Of a stretch of 48,556 nt of DNA, positions 23,917 through 33,925 are shown one piece after another. The stretch spans positions 1 through 48,556 of the forward strand of contig NZ_JABVXF010000034.1 in assembly GCF_013349995.1 (NCBI RefSeq). The letters run 5' to 3'. Position 1 is the first letter of the stretch; each line of letters starts with the position of its first letter. The notes under the pieces were generated by a model. It was not told the DNA's origin. It did not search any database and saw only the letters and a list, made by a program, of their open reading frames with translations. The stretch comes from Pseudoalteromonas sp. 0303 (GTDB lineage Bacteria > Pseudomonadota > Gammaproteobacteria > Enterobacterales > Alteromonadaceae). The translations under genes and the position numbers were made by a program.

Positions 23917-24632
23917 AGCGTATGCTCCTCTTTTGCTTGCCAGCGACTAATTAGATAACCAACCGTCATAGCGATAAGAGCCGCGGTGACAAGCCAAAGT
24001 TGAAAGCCCTGACTTTTCAATAGCGTTGCAACAACGCCTGCGGTGATCACTGTAGCCAGTGTTGCAAGGTTCTTTACTCCCGGAATAACTAAAGCAATAA
24101 ACGTGGCAGCGATGGCAAAATCAAGGCCAAGGTGTGTTAAATCGGGAAGTAAGCTTCCTGCGACAATACCTAGTAAGGTCCAAATATTCCAGGCAATATA
24201 AAAACTAAAGCCGGCACTGAGTGCGTAAATAAGGCGAACTTTTGTGCGGTAGGCTTTGTGATGATGCGAAAAAGCAAATAATTCATCGGTTAGCACAAAA
24301 CTCACTGGCAGTCGCCAACGAAAGGGTTGGTCAATGACTTTGTGGCGAATAGCTAAACCATATAAAAAGTGCCGTGAGCTAATAATGAGTGTGGTAAATA
24401 AAATAGTTAAAAGCGGCGTATTGCCTGCCATTAATTCAATCGCAACGAGCTGTGCTGAGCCTGCAAATACCAACAACGACATAGCTTGTGTTTCTAAAGC
24501 ACTGAAACCATTTTGAACTGCTAACGAGCCACATAGAATTCCCCAAGGTAACACCGCAAGGCATAACGGGAGCATGTCGAAAAATCCTTTTAGCAAGGCT
24601 CTTATTGTTGATTTATGCATTTTATCGCTCAT
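23913..24632 (-). CDS. azlC: AzlC family branched-chain amino acid exporter subunit
   Basis: The 239-residue membrane protein has the AzlC pattern: LPWGILCGSLAVQNGFS, VFAGSAQLVAIELM and RHFLYGLAIRHKV. Together with AzlD it exports branched-chain amino acids. I keep the ATG at 24632; ATG 24620 (MHKSTIRALL) is a fair alternative, with GAGCG upstream. Upstream is a divergent gene for a cytochrome b561-like protein. Confidence 0.88.
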   Translation of the reverse strand: MSDKMHKSTIRALLKGFFDMLPLCLAVLPWGILCGSLAVQNGFSALETQAMSLLVFAGSAQLVAIELMAGNTPLLTILFTTLIISSRHFLYGLAIRHKVIDQPFRWRLPVSFVLTDELFAFSHHHKAYRTKVRLIYALSAGFSFYIAWNIWTLLGIVAGSLLPDLTHLGLDFAIAATFIALVIPGVKNLATLATVITAGVVATLLKSQGFQLWLVTAALIAMTVGYLISRWQAKEEHTL

Positions 24633-24757
24633 GTTTGTTGTTATGGCTCAGATCAAAACAGCTGAAATAGAGGTGTGTCAAAATAACTGAAGTTTGCAAT
24701 AATGTATAGCCGAGCCTGTTGCTGAAATCATTAGCGTCTTTTAAAGGGAAAGTTACA

Positions 24758-25408
24758 ATGTCAAAAGTTAAAGTATGGGATGGCTTTATAAGAAGCTTCC
24801 ATTGGTTATTAGTTGCGGCCATCGCAACCCTCTATTTTAGTGCTGAAGAAGGTATGTTGGAGCTGCATTTTGCTGCAGGCTACTTCACTCTAGCGCTTAT
24901 TATTACACGCCTTGTTTGGGGCCTTATTGGTAGTAAAACGGCAAAGCTGTCTGCACTGATTCATTCACCAATCGCCGCAATTAAATCGTTTACAAGCAAT
25001 GAACATAAGGCGGGTCACGGCGCGGCGGGGAGTTATATGGTGATAACCTTTTTTGCGTTACTTATTGTACAGCTAACCTCTGGCTTAATGACTAGTGACG
25101 ATATATTAACGGATGGTCCACTAGTCGAGCATGTATCCTCAGATACCGTAGAGTTTGCCGGTTGGTTACATCACTTAAACTTTGACATTTTGTTGTATGC
25201 CATTGTGTTGCATGTATTGGCGATTGTGATTTACCGCATTAAAGGAAAAAACTTAGTGAAACCTATGCTAACGGGTAGTAGCGACCAAGTTGCGGTTACT
25301 GAGCCTGTTACTAAATCACCGTTGGTAGCTTTTGTTATTTTTGCAGTGTGCTTAGTGGTGCTATTTACGACTTGGGGTGCAGAGCCCCTCAGCTATTTGC
25401 TTGGGTAG
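24758..25408 (+). CDS. Cytochrome b561-like membrane protein
   Basis: I start at 24758 (MSKVKVWDGFIRSFHW), which has AAAGGGAAAG upstream. The 216-residue product has four main helices typical of bacterial cytochrome b561/Ni-Fe hydrogenase b-type subunits, with His residues in RSFHW, LELHFAAGY, GWLHHLNF and IVLHVLAIV placed to ligate heme. A fifth hydrophobic segment ends the protein. It probably moves electrons in the inner membrane, often with small cytochromes c, but no partner gene is next to it. The stop is immediately followed by the remnant of an IS element. Confidence 0.85.
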   Translation: MSKVKVWDGFIRSFHWLLVAAIATLYFSAEEGMLELHFAAGYFTLALIITRLVWGLIGSKTAKLSALIHSPIAAIKSFTSNEHKAGHGAAGSYMVITFFALLIVQLTSGLMTSDDILTDGPLVEHVSSDTVEFAGWLHHLNFDILLYAIVLHVLAIVIYRIKGKNLVKPMLTGSSDQVAVTEPVTKSPLVAFVIFAVCLVVLFTTWGAEPLSYLLG

Positions 25409-26468
25409 GTAATTCAAGCACGAAAAAAACTAGGAAGTGACGTGGTGCGCGATGTATTTCATCGTACAGCACAGATTTGGCATGAACGCTCAGAGCATCC
25501 TCATTGGTGTGGATTGAACCTGTATGGAGTAGATGGCGTAGTCTGGCGAACACCAGATACTAAAACGAATAGCTCAGCGTTTGCTCGTACTGCTAATAAA
25601 GCAAGCGAAGCCGGTTACCCGCAAGTGCGCATGGTCTGCCTGATGGAGTTGAGTAGCCATTTAATCGTCGATAGTGCTTTTGACAGTGTCGCTGAAAACG
25701 AAATGAACTTAGCTAGCCAACTGGTGAAGCGGGTGCCGGATAATAGTTTGACGTTGTTTGATAAAGGCTTTTATTCCCTCGGTTTGCTGCATGATTGGCA
25801 GCAACAAGGGCAAAATACTCACTGGTTATTACCGTTGAAGAAAGGGACACAGTACGAGGAGATCAGAAGTTTAGGCCGACAAGATAAGTTAGTACGTTTG
25901 ACCACAACCAGCCAGGCGAGAAAAAAAACGTCCGAGTTTACCTGACACCATAGAGGCAAGGCTATTAACCCGTCAAATCAAGGGAAAAGAAGTGCATATT
26001 CTCACCTCAATGACTGATCAAATGGCGTATCCAAGTGCGGAGATAGTGGATTTATACGGGCATCGTTGGGAAATTGAAATGGGTTACCGGTAAATGAAAC
26101 AACACCTATTGGAAAGTCGTTTTACGCTGCGCAGCAACCTACCGGAGCTTATTTATCAGGAGTTGTGGGGACTGCTACTCGCGTACAATCTTATCCGCTA
26201 TAAAATGGTGCTAATGGCTAAATCTTTGAAAGGGGTTTTCGCCAACCAATTAAGCTTTCGAGATGCTTCATCGCATATCATCCATAAACTTACTCAAATG
26301 CCGATATATGCACCGGGTAACGTCCCCAAACTTATCTTAGATATAGAGCGTAATGCAAGCCAATTCAAACTGGAAGGAAAGCGCGAGAGAAGCTACCCAA
26401 GGACATTAAAAGTATCGAAAAATCGATATCCAGTTGCCAAAAAGAAAAAAGCCGCTCACCTTAAGTGA
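25409..26468 (+). pseudogene. IS4-family transposase, broken by frameshift and stop
   Basis: Three faults are visible. The N-terminal domain is missing. A run of eight A at about 25921-25928 shifts the frame after SQARKK; seven would continue into RPSLPDTIEARLLTRQ. A TAA at 26091-26093 follows WEIEMGYR; the IS4 signature YREMKQ has Glu there, so the stop replaces the third catalytic residue of the DDE triad. The other two are visible in VDGVVWRTPD and LFDKGFYSL. After the stop the sequence continues intact as MKQHLLESRFTLRSN to the normal C-terminus HLK. The element cannot transpose by itself. Confidence 0.88.
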
Positions 26469-26490
26469 ACGGCATTATGCCAAGTGGCAG
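25409..26490 (+). mobile_element. Truncated IS4-family insertion sequence
   Basis: The stretch carries an IS4-family transposase that has lost its left end: transposase sequence (VIQARKKLG) begins directly after the stop codon of the cytochrome gene, with no terminal inverted repeat and no N-terminal transposase domain. The right end is present: GCCGCTCACC and the imperfect complement GTGAACGGC flank the transposase stop at about 26453-26475, and TGCCA-AG-TGGCA with a T run follows. The exact right border is uncertain by about 20 bases. No target-site duplication can be tested because the left end is gone. Confidence 0.8.
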
Positions 26491-26509
26491 CTTTTTTGTG
26501 TTGTTTTAC

Positions 26510-29020
26510 TTATGCTTCAAGCGCTTTACTAATTAAGCGATCGATATATTGCTTATGGGCTTTAGCTGCGGTGTCTGCACCCCATGGTACGCTCATATCA
26601 GCAATTTGATTTAACTGATAAAGCGCGGCAGCTTTGGCTAGGTTATCGTGCTTGCTCGCTTTGCCTAAACCAGCAATCGCGATTAGCTGATTCACATATT
26701 CAACTTGTAGATTGTGACTTAGGGTATTTGCTTTTTTGCTGTCTACAAAAATGCTTGCTGTTAAGTCATTCATAAATTGGTTAAGTGAATACTCGTTGCC
26801 ATACATTGCGCTGTCTGAAATACGCAGCATAACTGCTGGGTGCAACAACTGAGCAAGTACCAGCTTTTGCATGCCTAAAATCATGCCATGTGGTTTAGGG
26901 TCTTCGTTCTTACCATAATGATTAAAACCACGACGCTGCTGTAGCAGGTAGTTATACAGTGGCTGCATGCTAGCAAGCACATTTGGCGAGAATACTTTGT
27001 CGGCTAACACTTGCATTGCATGTTGCTGGCGCTCAAGTGGCACTGGCGTAAATGGTGCACCATTTTTGTCATCGCCCACCACATTACGTTCTACATAAAC
27101 ACCACCAATTTGACGAGATACCACGCCTGCTTGTGTTCTGTAGCTTCTAAATAAAATGTTCGCTGAGGTAACCAGCTGTTGGTATGACTCACCATTAACC
27201 GTGGCATTGTCTTTAAGTTCGGTAAACAGCTTATTGATAAGTTCCATACGATCATCAGCATATGCGGCAGGGTTAGATGACATATCACCAATCATTACAC
27301 GTGGGTCGATATGGCGGCCTGGGGCACGCATATCATCAGCATCATTACCAAAAGCTAAAGCATGCTCAGATGAGCGAGCGAGAATTTTTTCAAGGCGCTG
27401 CTGCTCAGCGGCTTTATCTGCTAATGCTTGGCTGTAGCCGTACTCAATCGCCCAATCATCGTATGGGCCAGGTTTTGTTTGGAAGATATCACCTTGTTGC
27501 ATGCCAATAGGGGCAATGTTTGCTGGTGCATAGTCCATAACTGAGCCCGTTACGATACCTTGCGTTTTACTCTTATCGTGAACTTCTTTTTCATCCCACA
27601 AAATAGATGATTTCATATTGTGGTTAAGACCTAGGGTATGGCCCACTTCGTGTAAAACTAGCTGAGTTAAGCCTTGGCGTAAAATCTCTTTGTCTTCAAT
27701 GCTCGCACCTGTGCCTAAGCCTTTAGCAAGTAGCATGTTTTCTTGAATGCTGTGGCCCAGTGAGCAATGTAAATCTGTGCTGCTTTGGCTAGTTTCAAGC
27801 GTGGCTGCACCTTGAGTGTATAAGGTGTCGTACATCCAACGGTTTTTCATGAAAACGTACTCTAACATGATGTCAGAGCCTAATATTTCACCGGTTAATG
27901 GGTTCGCAAGGGCAGGACCATAACCGCCAAATGAAGGGCGTGGTGATGCAGTCCAACGCAACACGTTGTAGTTAATATCGCCCGCATCCCAATCGGCGTC
28001 ATCAGGTTGTACTTTTACTTCGATGGCATTTTTAAAGCCCGCTTTTTCAAATGAGCTATTCCACGCGAGCACGGCATCACGAATGGTGTCTCGCCACTCA
28101 ACCGGTGTGGTATTTTCAATCCACCAAGTAATCGGTTTAACTGGCTCTGAAAGTGCAGCTGATGGGTCTTTCTTTTGTAAGTCCCAGCGCTTGATGACAT
28201 CTTCATAAGGTGCCCAATCCGCTGATGTCATATTGTCGAATTCGTTAGTGAAATAACCAATACGCGCGTCATCTTGGCGAGCTTGATAATCATTTTTCGG
28301 TAGCGCGACAAATGAATGCTGTACTTTAATTGAAACGTTACGAGGATCGCTTACGGCTTTTGAACCTCGTACTGTTGGGTTAGCATTAGAAAATACGTAA
28401 TCCACTACAACATCTAGGTTATTTGGGTAAGGGCGCTGTTTAACAATACGCGATTTTTTGTCGTTTAACTTACCAAGTTTAAAACGTTTGCTGGCATTTT
28501 TATCTTTAGGATTCGCCCAAGGTGACACTTTATGCAGTGCTTCACTTAAAAAGAGCTTATCAACTTTAAAAGCAATTTTACCGTCTTCTTCTTTTTCGAT
28601 TTTAATACTCGCAAGGACAGCTTCGCTGATGTTGGCATCGGCAGAGCGTGCTAGGGCTGAGTTTTCATCAAATTTATAGCGCGGTGTTTTGCTAATAATA
28701 TCAATGCGGTCAAAGTATTTACGAAACTCAATTAGTTTTGTCTCGCGGTATGCCCCTCTGAAGTGGCCTGCGTCAGTAACACCATCAACGGTGTGAGCAA
28801 AGTACACAAATGGTGTATCAAGTTGAGATTGGTCGATAACCATTAAGTTATCGCCGGTTTTCGCATCTTGGTAAATGCTGAAAACACCGGCAAACTCGCT
28901 TTTATCTTTGATCATTTCAGCCAGTGTTTTTGGCTTCTTTTCTTCTTTTTTTGTTTCGGCGGCGTGGCCATTCATGGCAAACGCTAAGCTTAGTGCCAGC
29001 GCAATGTTTGTTATTTTCAT
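26510..29020 (-). CDS. Exported zinc metalloprotease with metzincin motif (DUF5117/5118 type)
   Basis: After a signal peptide (MKITNIALALSLAFAMNGHAA) comes a large 836-residue enzyme. The zinc motif HEVGHTLGLNHN (HExxHxxGxxH) is at about residues 456-467, and the Met-turn-like SVMDYAPANI follows at about 490. The layout matches zinc-dependent metalloproteases with DUF5117, DUF5118 and DUF4953 domains, which are periplasmic or outer-membrane associated. The substrate is unknown. It is a single gene whose 3' end faces the IS remnant. Confidence 0.88.
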   Translation of the reverse strand: MKITNIALALSLAFAMNGHAAETKKEEKKPKTLAEMIKDKSEFAGVFSIYQDAKTGDNLMVIDQSQLDTPFVYFAHTVDGVTDAGHFRGAYRETKLIEFRKYFDRIDIISKTPRYKFDENSALARSADANISEAVLASIKIEKEEDGKIAFKVDKLFLSEALHKVSPWANPKDKNASKRFKLGKLNDKKSRIVKQRPYPNNLDVVVDYVFSNANPTVRGSKAVSDPRNVSIKVQHSFVALPKNDYQARQDDARIGYFTNEFDNMTSADWAPYEDVIKRWDLQKKDPSAALSEPVKPITWWIENTTPVEWRDTIRDAVLAWNSSFEKAGFKNAIEVKVQPDDADWDAGDINYNVLRWTASPRPSFGGYGPALANPLTGEILGSDIMLEYVFMKNRWMYDTLYTQGAATLETSQSSTDLHCSLGHSIQENMLLAKGLGTGASIEDKEILRQGLTQLVLHEVGHTLGLNHNMKSSILWDEKEVHDKSKTQGIVTGSVMDYAPANIAPIGMQQGDIFQTKPGPYDDWAIEYGYSQALADKAAEQQRLEKILARSSEHALAFGNDADDMRAPGRHIDPRVMIGDMSSNPAAYADDRMELINKLFTELKDNATVNGESYQQLVTSANILFRSYRTQAGVVSRQIGGVYVERNVVGDDKNGAPFTPVPLERQQHAMQVLADKVFSPNVLASMQPLYNYLLQQRRGFNHYGKNEDPKPHGMILGMQKLVLAQLLHPAVMLRISDSAMYGNEYSLNQFMNDLTASIFVDSKKANTLSHNLQVEYVNQLIAIAGLGKASKHDNLAKAAALYQLNQIADMSVPWGADTAAKAHKQYIDRLISKALEA

Positions 29021-29285
29021 TGTTTACTCGTTCCTTTTATTATTTCTCAATCAAGTTTAATGAATTAACCTCTTGATAAAAGGCTGTTTGTTAATAAGTG
29101 TGAAGGTGGTTTTGTAAGTTTTTGATATTAGGTGGCTTTTGTTTGTAACAAATTGTTCTTAGATAAGTTTTGGTTTTTGTGTTGCCAATTTATCTGTTTT
29201 TGTAACAGTTCCTTACAAATGTCACATTAATGTTTCTGTCAGCTTTGGTATGATAGGGCCAGTGAAAATTTTATAGGTGTAAGTT

Positions 29286-30458
29286 ATGCGCACAAGTTTA
29301 TTAAAATGGATATTACCGTTTGTTGCATTAATCGTTGGTGTTGCTGGTTTTAAGGCAATCAACGCGATTGCTCAAGAGCCTAAAGACAAGGATGTAGTTG
29401 ATGTGCGTCCTTTAGTACAGGTTGAGCCGGTAGCAAGTGATGATCATCAAGTGATTATTAACAGTTACGGTGAAGTGAAACCGCTTGAAAGTACTTTACT
29501 TGCCTCGCAAGTGGCTGGTGAAGTTACAAGCTGGCACCCAAACTTTGTTGCGGGTGGCATCGTAGCTCGCGGTGAAGTGTTATTTACCATCGAAAAAGAC
29601 AACTACGAAGCAGCTGTACTACAAGCTGAAGCGTCACTTGCTAGTGCTCAAGCGGCACTGATCGAAGAGCAAGCACAAGCTAAAGTGGCAGAGGATGAAG
29701 CAAGACGTTACCCAGAACGTGAGCGCACCGACTTATTCCTACGTAAACCTCAAGTTTTAAGTGCGCAAGCTGCTGTTAAATCAGCGCAAGCGGCATTAAA
29801 ACGTGCCGAACGTGACCTTGCTCGCTGTGAGGTAAAAGCACCTTACGATGCGCTGGTGATCAGCCGTGAAATTGGTGTCGGCCAATACATTAATGTAGGC
29901 AGCCAAGTTGCTGAAATTAATAATATTGAAAGTGCGGAAATCATTGTACCAATTGCTGGTTTCGATAGTGTATTTTTGCCAAAACGCTTAAAAGGCGTAA
30001 AGGCGACCATTATCAATAAAGGCTTAAACAGCTTTACTCGTGAAGCCGAAATTGACCGTGACCTAGGCGTTGTTGACAACGCGACGCGTATGAGCAATTT
30101 AGTTGTTCGTGTTGATGACCCATACGGCTTAAAGCACGACGTACAACCTATTAAATTTGGTGCTTACGTACAAGTGAGCTTTGCCGGTGCAACACTACAA
30201 AACATCTACCGTTTACCACAGTCTTTAGTGAATAACCAAACGGTGTGGATTGTGAACGACGAGAATAAACTTGAACCACGTAAAGTAACCGTAGTGCGTG
30301 AAGAAGGTGAGTACTTCTACATTAGTGATGGCCTTGAAGTGAATGACCAGTTGGTTCTGACGCTGCCTGAGTACCCGCAAGAGGGTATGGAAGTGAAGGT
30401 TGCTGGAATGAAAGAAATGACAAGCGATGCAGAAACTGCAGCGGTTGAAACGCTTTAA
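29286..30458 (+). CDS. RND efflux periplasmic adaptor subunit (HlyD/MFP family)
   Basis: The 390-residue protein has an uncleaved-looking N-terminal membrane anchor (LLKWILPFVALIVGVAGF). A barrel-sandwich hybrid with SQVAGEVTSWHPNFVAGGIV, a helical hairpin rich in Ala/Glu/Gln (about residues 110-175) and beta-barrel and membrane-proximal domains follow. MFP subunits bridge the RND pump to an outer-membrane channel. The pump gene follows after nine bases; no TolC-like gene is adjacent, so the pair probably uses a channel coded elsewhere. Confidence 0.92.
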   Translation: MRTSLLKWILPFVALIVGVAGFKAINAIAQEPKDKDVVDVRPLVQVEPVASDDHQVIINSYGEVKPLESTLLASQVAGEVTSWHPNFVAGGIVARGEVLFTIEKDNYEAAVLQAEASLASAQAALIEEQAQAKVAEDEARRYPERERTDLFLRKPQVLSAQAAVKSAQAALKRAERDLARCEVKAPYDALVISREIGVGQYINVGSQVAEINNIESAEIIVPIAGFDSVFLPKRLKGVKATIINKGLNSFTREAEIDRDLGVVDNATRMSNLVVRVDDPYGLKHDVQPIKFGAYVQVSFAGATLQNIYRLPQSLVNNQTVWIVNDENKLEPRKVTVVREEGEYFYISDGLEVNDQLVLTLPEYPQEGMEVKVAGMKEMTSDAETAAVETL

Positions 30459-30467
30459 GGTAGCACT

Positions 30468-33400
30468 ATGACTGATACAAACACAGAAAAACAGTCTGGC
30501 CTTATAGCTTATTTTGCCAATAACTCGGTCGCTGCTAACTTAATGATGGTGTTTATCATCATCATGGGGATCATTAGTTATTTCACTATTCAGCGCCAGA
30601 TGTTCCCAAATGTTGAAATTAACTATATTGAAGTACAAGCCAATTATCCGGGGGCCTCACCACAGGAAATCGAAGAAAGTATTCTGATTAAAATTGAAGA
30701 GTCACTAAAAGATGTAACCGAGATTAAACGTGGTGTATATCGCTCATTTCGAAATAGTGGCCGTGCAAGTTTAGAGATCAACACTGATGCAGAACTTACT
30801 GATGTACTCGATAAAGTGAAGCTACGGGTAGACAGTATTGCGACTTTCCCTGCGGGAATGGAGCCGGTGACGATTAGTCAGGTTGAGTTTCGCCAAGATG
30901 TGATTGGTATGACGCTAGTAGGTGATATTCCACTTACTGAGTTAAAGCCAGTTGCAAATAAAATTGAAGATGAATTACTGCAATTATCCAATGTGTCACT
31001 GGTGCAAAACGATGTACCACTTGATGAAATTGCAATTGAAATTGACCCTGATTCACTACGTCAATACAACCTTACTTTAAGTGAGGTGGCAAGTGCAGTA
31101 CGTCGTTACTCTGCGAATATCTCGGCAGGTCAACTACGTACTGACGCAGGTATTATCTCGGTACGTGTTGAAAATCAATACTACAGCGGTGATGAGTTCC
31201 GCCAGATCCCAGTAAAAATTGGTGCTAATGGCGCGAAAGTGCTGCTAAACGACATCGCTGTGATTAAAGACCAATTCACAGAAGGTGAGCGCTACTTTAA
31301 ATTTAATGGTGAAAATGCCGTTTATTTATCAGTAAAAGCAACCAAAGAACAAAACATGATCCCGGTTGCTGATTCAGTTAAAGCGTTCATTGAGCAAAAG
31401 AATAAAGAGCTACCGGCGGGCCTGCGTCTTGAGCCATTAATGGACATGACTTACTACCTAAATGCCCGTTTAGACATGATGAAAAGCAATTTATTCCAAG
31501 GGGCTATCTTGGTTGCCATTATGTTGTCTATCTTCTTGCGCTTTAAGTTGGCACTTTGGGTAATGATTGGTTTACCTGTGTGTTTCTTAGGTGCAATGAT
31601 GATGATGCCATTATTTGGTATCAGTATTAATATCGTGTCGTTATTTGCCTTTATTATGGTACTCGGGATCGTGGTCGATGATGCCATCGTCATAGGGGAA
31701 AGTGCCTACACCGAAATTGAGAAAAAAGGCGGTGGTGTTGTAAATGTCGTAAATGGCGCAAAACGCGTTGCTACCCCAGCAACATTTGGTGTTTTAACAA
31801 CGATTGCTGTATTTGCACCATTTACTCTATCAAGTGGCCCAGAGAGTGCATTTTTCTTCGGTATCGCCGTGGTGGTTATTCTGTGTCTGATATTCAGTTT
31901 GATTGAATCGAAACTTATTTTACCGGCACACATTGCCCATACTAAGTTCCCGCCAATTAATCAAAATAGTTGGCGAGCGCGTTTTAACAAACGTTTCTTT
32001 AACTTTGTAAATGGCCCATATAAGCGTTTTATTGAGCTGTGTGTGGAGTGGCGTTGGTTTGTGCTATTTGCGTTTATCGGTTTATTGATTTTGACGTTTG
32101 GCTTAATTTCATCAAATCAAGTGCGTGTGGTACCAACACCAAAAGTACCTCATGACTTTCCGCAAATTCGTTTAGAAATGAATGAAAATGCCTCGGATAT
32201 GCAAACGATTAATGCTATTCGTGAAATCGAAGCCATGGTTAACAAGGTAGACCAAGAGACAGAACGAGAATTTGGCCAAAAGTTAATTCGCGATATCTTA
32301 GTGTTCAACCAAGGTCGTACTGAAGCACAATTACTTGCTCCGCTGGTAGATGAAGAGCTTCGCCCGTATAACGCATTCGAATTATCTCGTCGTTGGCGTG
32401 AGCAAATGCCAAGTATCCCAGGTGTGAAATCGCTGCAAATTTACGATGATGTAAATGGCGGTGGTATGGATGGTGAGTTTGGTTACTTACTTTACGGCCC
32501 AGATATCGATACCTTAAATGAGGCAGGTCGTCGTTTTATCCAACTACTACAACAGCAAAAAGGCTTATTTGATATTAGTTCGACTATCGATCCGGCGAGC
32601 AAAGAGGTGCAATTAAGCTTAAAACCTGTGGCATATGATCTAGGTTTAGACCTTGCCAACATTGCTAACCAAGTAGGCGCAAGCTTCTACGGTGGTGAAG
32701 CTCAGCGTGTTATTCGTCGCGGTGAAGAAGTGCGTGTTATGGTTCGTTACCCGAAACTAACACGTGAAGCGTTTGCATCATTAAAGCACGCTGTTATCAC
32801 AACGCCTGCAGGCCAAGAGGTGATGCTGGGTGATGTTGTTGAACTGAACGAAAAACCAGGTATTAGCTATATTCGCCGTGAAGGTGGCTATCGTACTGTG
32901 TATATCTACGGCAGTATCGATGAAGAAGCGATTGAACCGGGTGAAGTGGTTAAGCAAGTGGACGAGAACTTATTACCTCAGTTAAAAGAGGAATACCCAT
33001 CAGTTAAAACTGAGCTAGGTGGTTCTATTGAAGAGCAACAAGCGCAAGCTAATGAGCAAATCATGTTCTTCATCGGCGGTATGATTTTAGTGTATATCTT
33101 GCTTGCAGTGCCGCTTAAGAGCTATTCGCAGCCTCTAATTGTTATGTCGGTTATTCCATTTAGCTTAACCGGTGCAATTTGGGGTCACTTCTGGTTTGGT
33201 CTAGATATTAGCTTGATGTCGGGCTTTGGCTTGATTGCTGCAGCGGGTGTTGTAATTAATGACTCGTTAGTTATGACCGACTTTGTAAACCAAGCACGCC
33301 GCGAAGGTATTTCAACTCGCGACGCAGTTATTGAAGCAGGTTGTGCGCGCTTTAGAGCAATCACCCTGACATCAATTACAACCTTTGCTGGTGTACTACC

Positions 33401-33605
33401 GATTATGTTCGAAACCAGCTTGCAAGCTAAATTTGTAATTCCAATGGCGGTTGCACTTGGTTTTGCGGTTATGTTTGCAACTCTAATCACTTTAGTACTA
33501 GTACCTTGTTTGTATATTGTAATGAGTGATGTGGGTAATGGCTTCTTGAATGTATTCCGTGCAGGGCACCGAGTCGCGACCAGAAGAAAGCTAGCAAGGG
33601 ATTAA
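30468..33605 (+). CDS. RND family efflux transporter permease
   Basis: The 1045-residue protein has the AcrB/MdtC-type layout: an N-terminal helix, two large periplasmic loops (with YPGASPQEIEESI early) and twelve helices. The helix-4 motif VLGIVVDDAIVIGE holds the Asp-Asp pair for proton relay, and the matching helix in the second half has AAAGVVINDSLVMTDFVNQA. Proton-driven RND pumps export drugs, detergents or other toxic compounds; substrate range is not readable here. It forms an operon with the adaptor and ends in a terminator. Confidence 0.94.
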   Translation: MTDTNTEKQSGLIAYFANNSVAANLMMVFIIIMGIISYFTIQRQMFPNVEINYIEVQANYPGASPQEIEESILIKIEESLKDVTEIKRGVYRSFRNSGRASLEINTDAELTDVLDKVKLRVDSIATFPAGMEPVTISQVEFRQDVIGMTLVGDIPLTELKPVANKIEDELLQLSNVSLVQNDVPLDEIAIEIDPDSLRQYNLTLSEVASAVRRYSANISAGQLRTDAGIISVRVENQYYSGDEFRQIPVKIGANGAKVLLNDIAVIKDQFTEGERYFKFNGENAVYLSVKATKEQNMIPVADSVKAFIEQKNKELPAGLRLEPLMDMTYYLNARLDMMKSNLFQGAILVAIMLSIFLRFKLALWVMIGLPVCFLGAMMMMPLFGISINIVSLFAFIMVLGIVVDDAIVIGESAYTEIEKKGGGVVNVVNGAKRVATPATFGVLTTIAVFAPFTLSSGPESAFFFGIAVVVILCLIFSLIESKLILPAHIAHTKFPPINQNSWRARFNKRFFNFVNGPYKRFIELCVEWRWFVLFAFIGLLILTFGLISSNQVRVVPTPKVPHDFPQIRLEMNENASDMQTINAIREIEAMVNKVDQETEREFGQKLIRDILVFNQGRTEAQLLAPLVDEELRPYNAFELSRRWREQMPSIPGVKSLQIYDDVNGGGMDGEFGYLLYGPDIDTLNEAGRRFIQLLQQQKGLFDISSTIDPASKEVQLSLKPVAYDLGLDLANIANQVGASFYGGEAQRVIRRGEEVRVMVRYPKLTREAFASLKHAVITTPAGQEVMLGDVVELNEKPGISYIRREGGYRTVYIYGSIDEEAIEPGEVVKQVDENLLPQLKEEYPSVKTELGGSIEEQQAQANEQIMFFIGGMILVYILLAVPLKSYSQPLIVMSVIPFSLTGAIWGHFWFGLDISLMSGFGLIAAAGVVINDSLVMTDFVNQARREGISTRDAVIEAGCARFRAITLTSITTFAGVLPIMFETSLQAKFVIPMAVALGFAVMFATLITLVLVPCLYIVMSDVGNGFLNVFRAGHRVATRRKLARD

Positions 33606-33627
33606 CAGCCCATTTGCGAAAAAGCCA

Positions 33628-33647
33628 GCCAAGAGGTTGGCTTTTTT
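33628..33647 (+). terminator. Terminator of the RND operon
   Basis: GCCAA and TTGGC form a stem around GAGG, with a longer alternative stem using AAAAAGCCA and TGGCTTTTT, followed by six T residues. It lies 22 bases after the permease stop. Confidence 0.85.
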
Positions 33648-33734
33648 GTACCTAACACATTTGCTAGTAACTATTTGCTATATAAGACGTTTGGTTACAT
33701 TCTTTTGTTTGATTTGTGATTCGGTCACGATTAT

Positions 33735-33822
33735 ACTCAGTCTTGTTTTTGGCAAACTAACTGAAAGGTTAGGACGCAAAGTTTCCGGTCTAAGGTTTTA
33801 AACTATGATAGCGGGACCGCTG
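33735..33822 (+). ncRNA. Cyclic di-GMP-I (GEMM-I) riboswitch
   Basis: The conserved core of GEMM-I aptamers is present in order: GGCAAACT, a hairpin CTAAC-TGAAAG-GTTAG with a GAAA-type loop, then GGACGCAAAG, CCGGTCTAAGG and TAGCGGGACCGC. The second stem pairs CGGTC with GACCG. Spacing agrees closely with the Vibrio cholerae aptamers I remember. It controls the GbpA-like gene downstream; in V. cholerae a riboswitch of this class precedes gbpA, so control by cyclic di-GMP is a strong inference. Confidence 0.93.
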
Positions 33823-33824
33823 AT

Positions 33825-33844
33825 AAGCACATAATCTAGTGCTT
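33825..33844 (+). promoter_or_regulatory. Hairpin after the riboswitch, possible expression platform
   Basis: AAGCAC and GTGCTT form a 6-base stem around an 8-base loop, followed only by a short TTT/TTGG stretch. It lies right after the aptamer and could be part of the on/off switch (terminator or anti-terminator). The stem is short, so this is tentative. Confidence 0.35.
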
Positions 33845-33925
33845 TGGTTCACTTGCCTCAAACTAAAAGTATTTATTTTGTTCGGTTGTTAGATAATGCC
33901 AATTAGTTGTTCTTAGGGTGATATT

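Noticed and set aside
26094..26468. Separate 124-residue protein starting MKQHLLES
   Set aside because: It is the C-terminal part of the IS4 transposase after the stop that replaces the catalytic Glu, not an independent gene.
26584..28679. Several plus-strand open frames inside the metalloprotease gene
   Set aside because: They are antisense to conserved coding sequence with the zinc motif and have no independent support.
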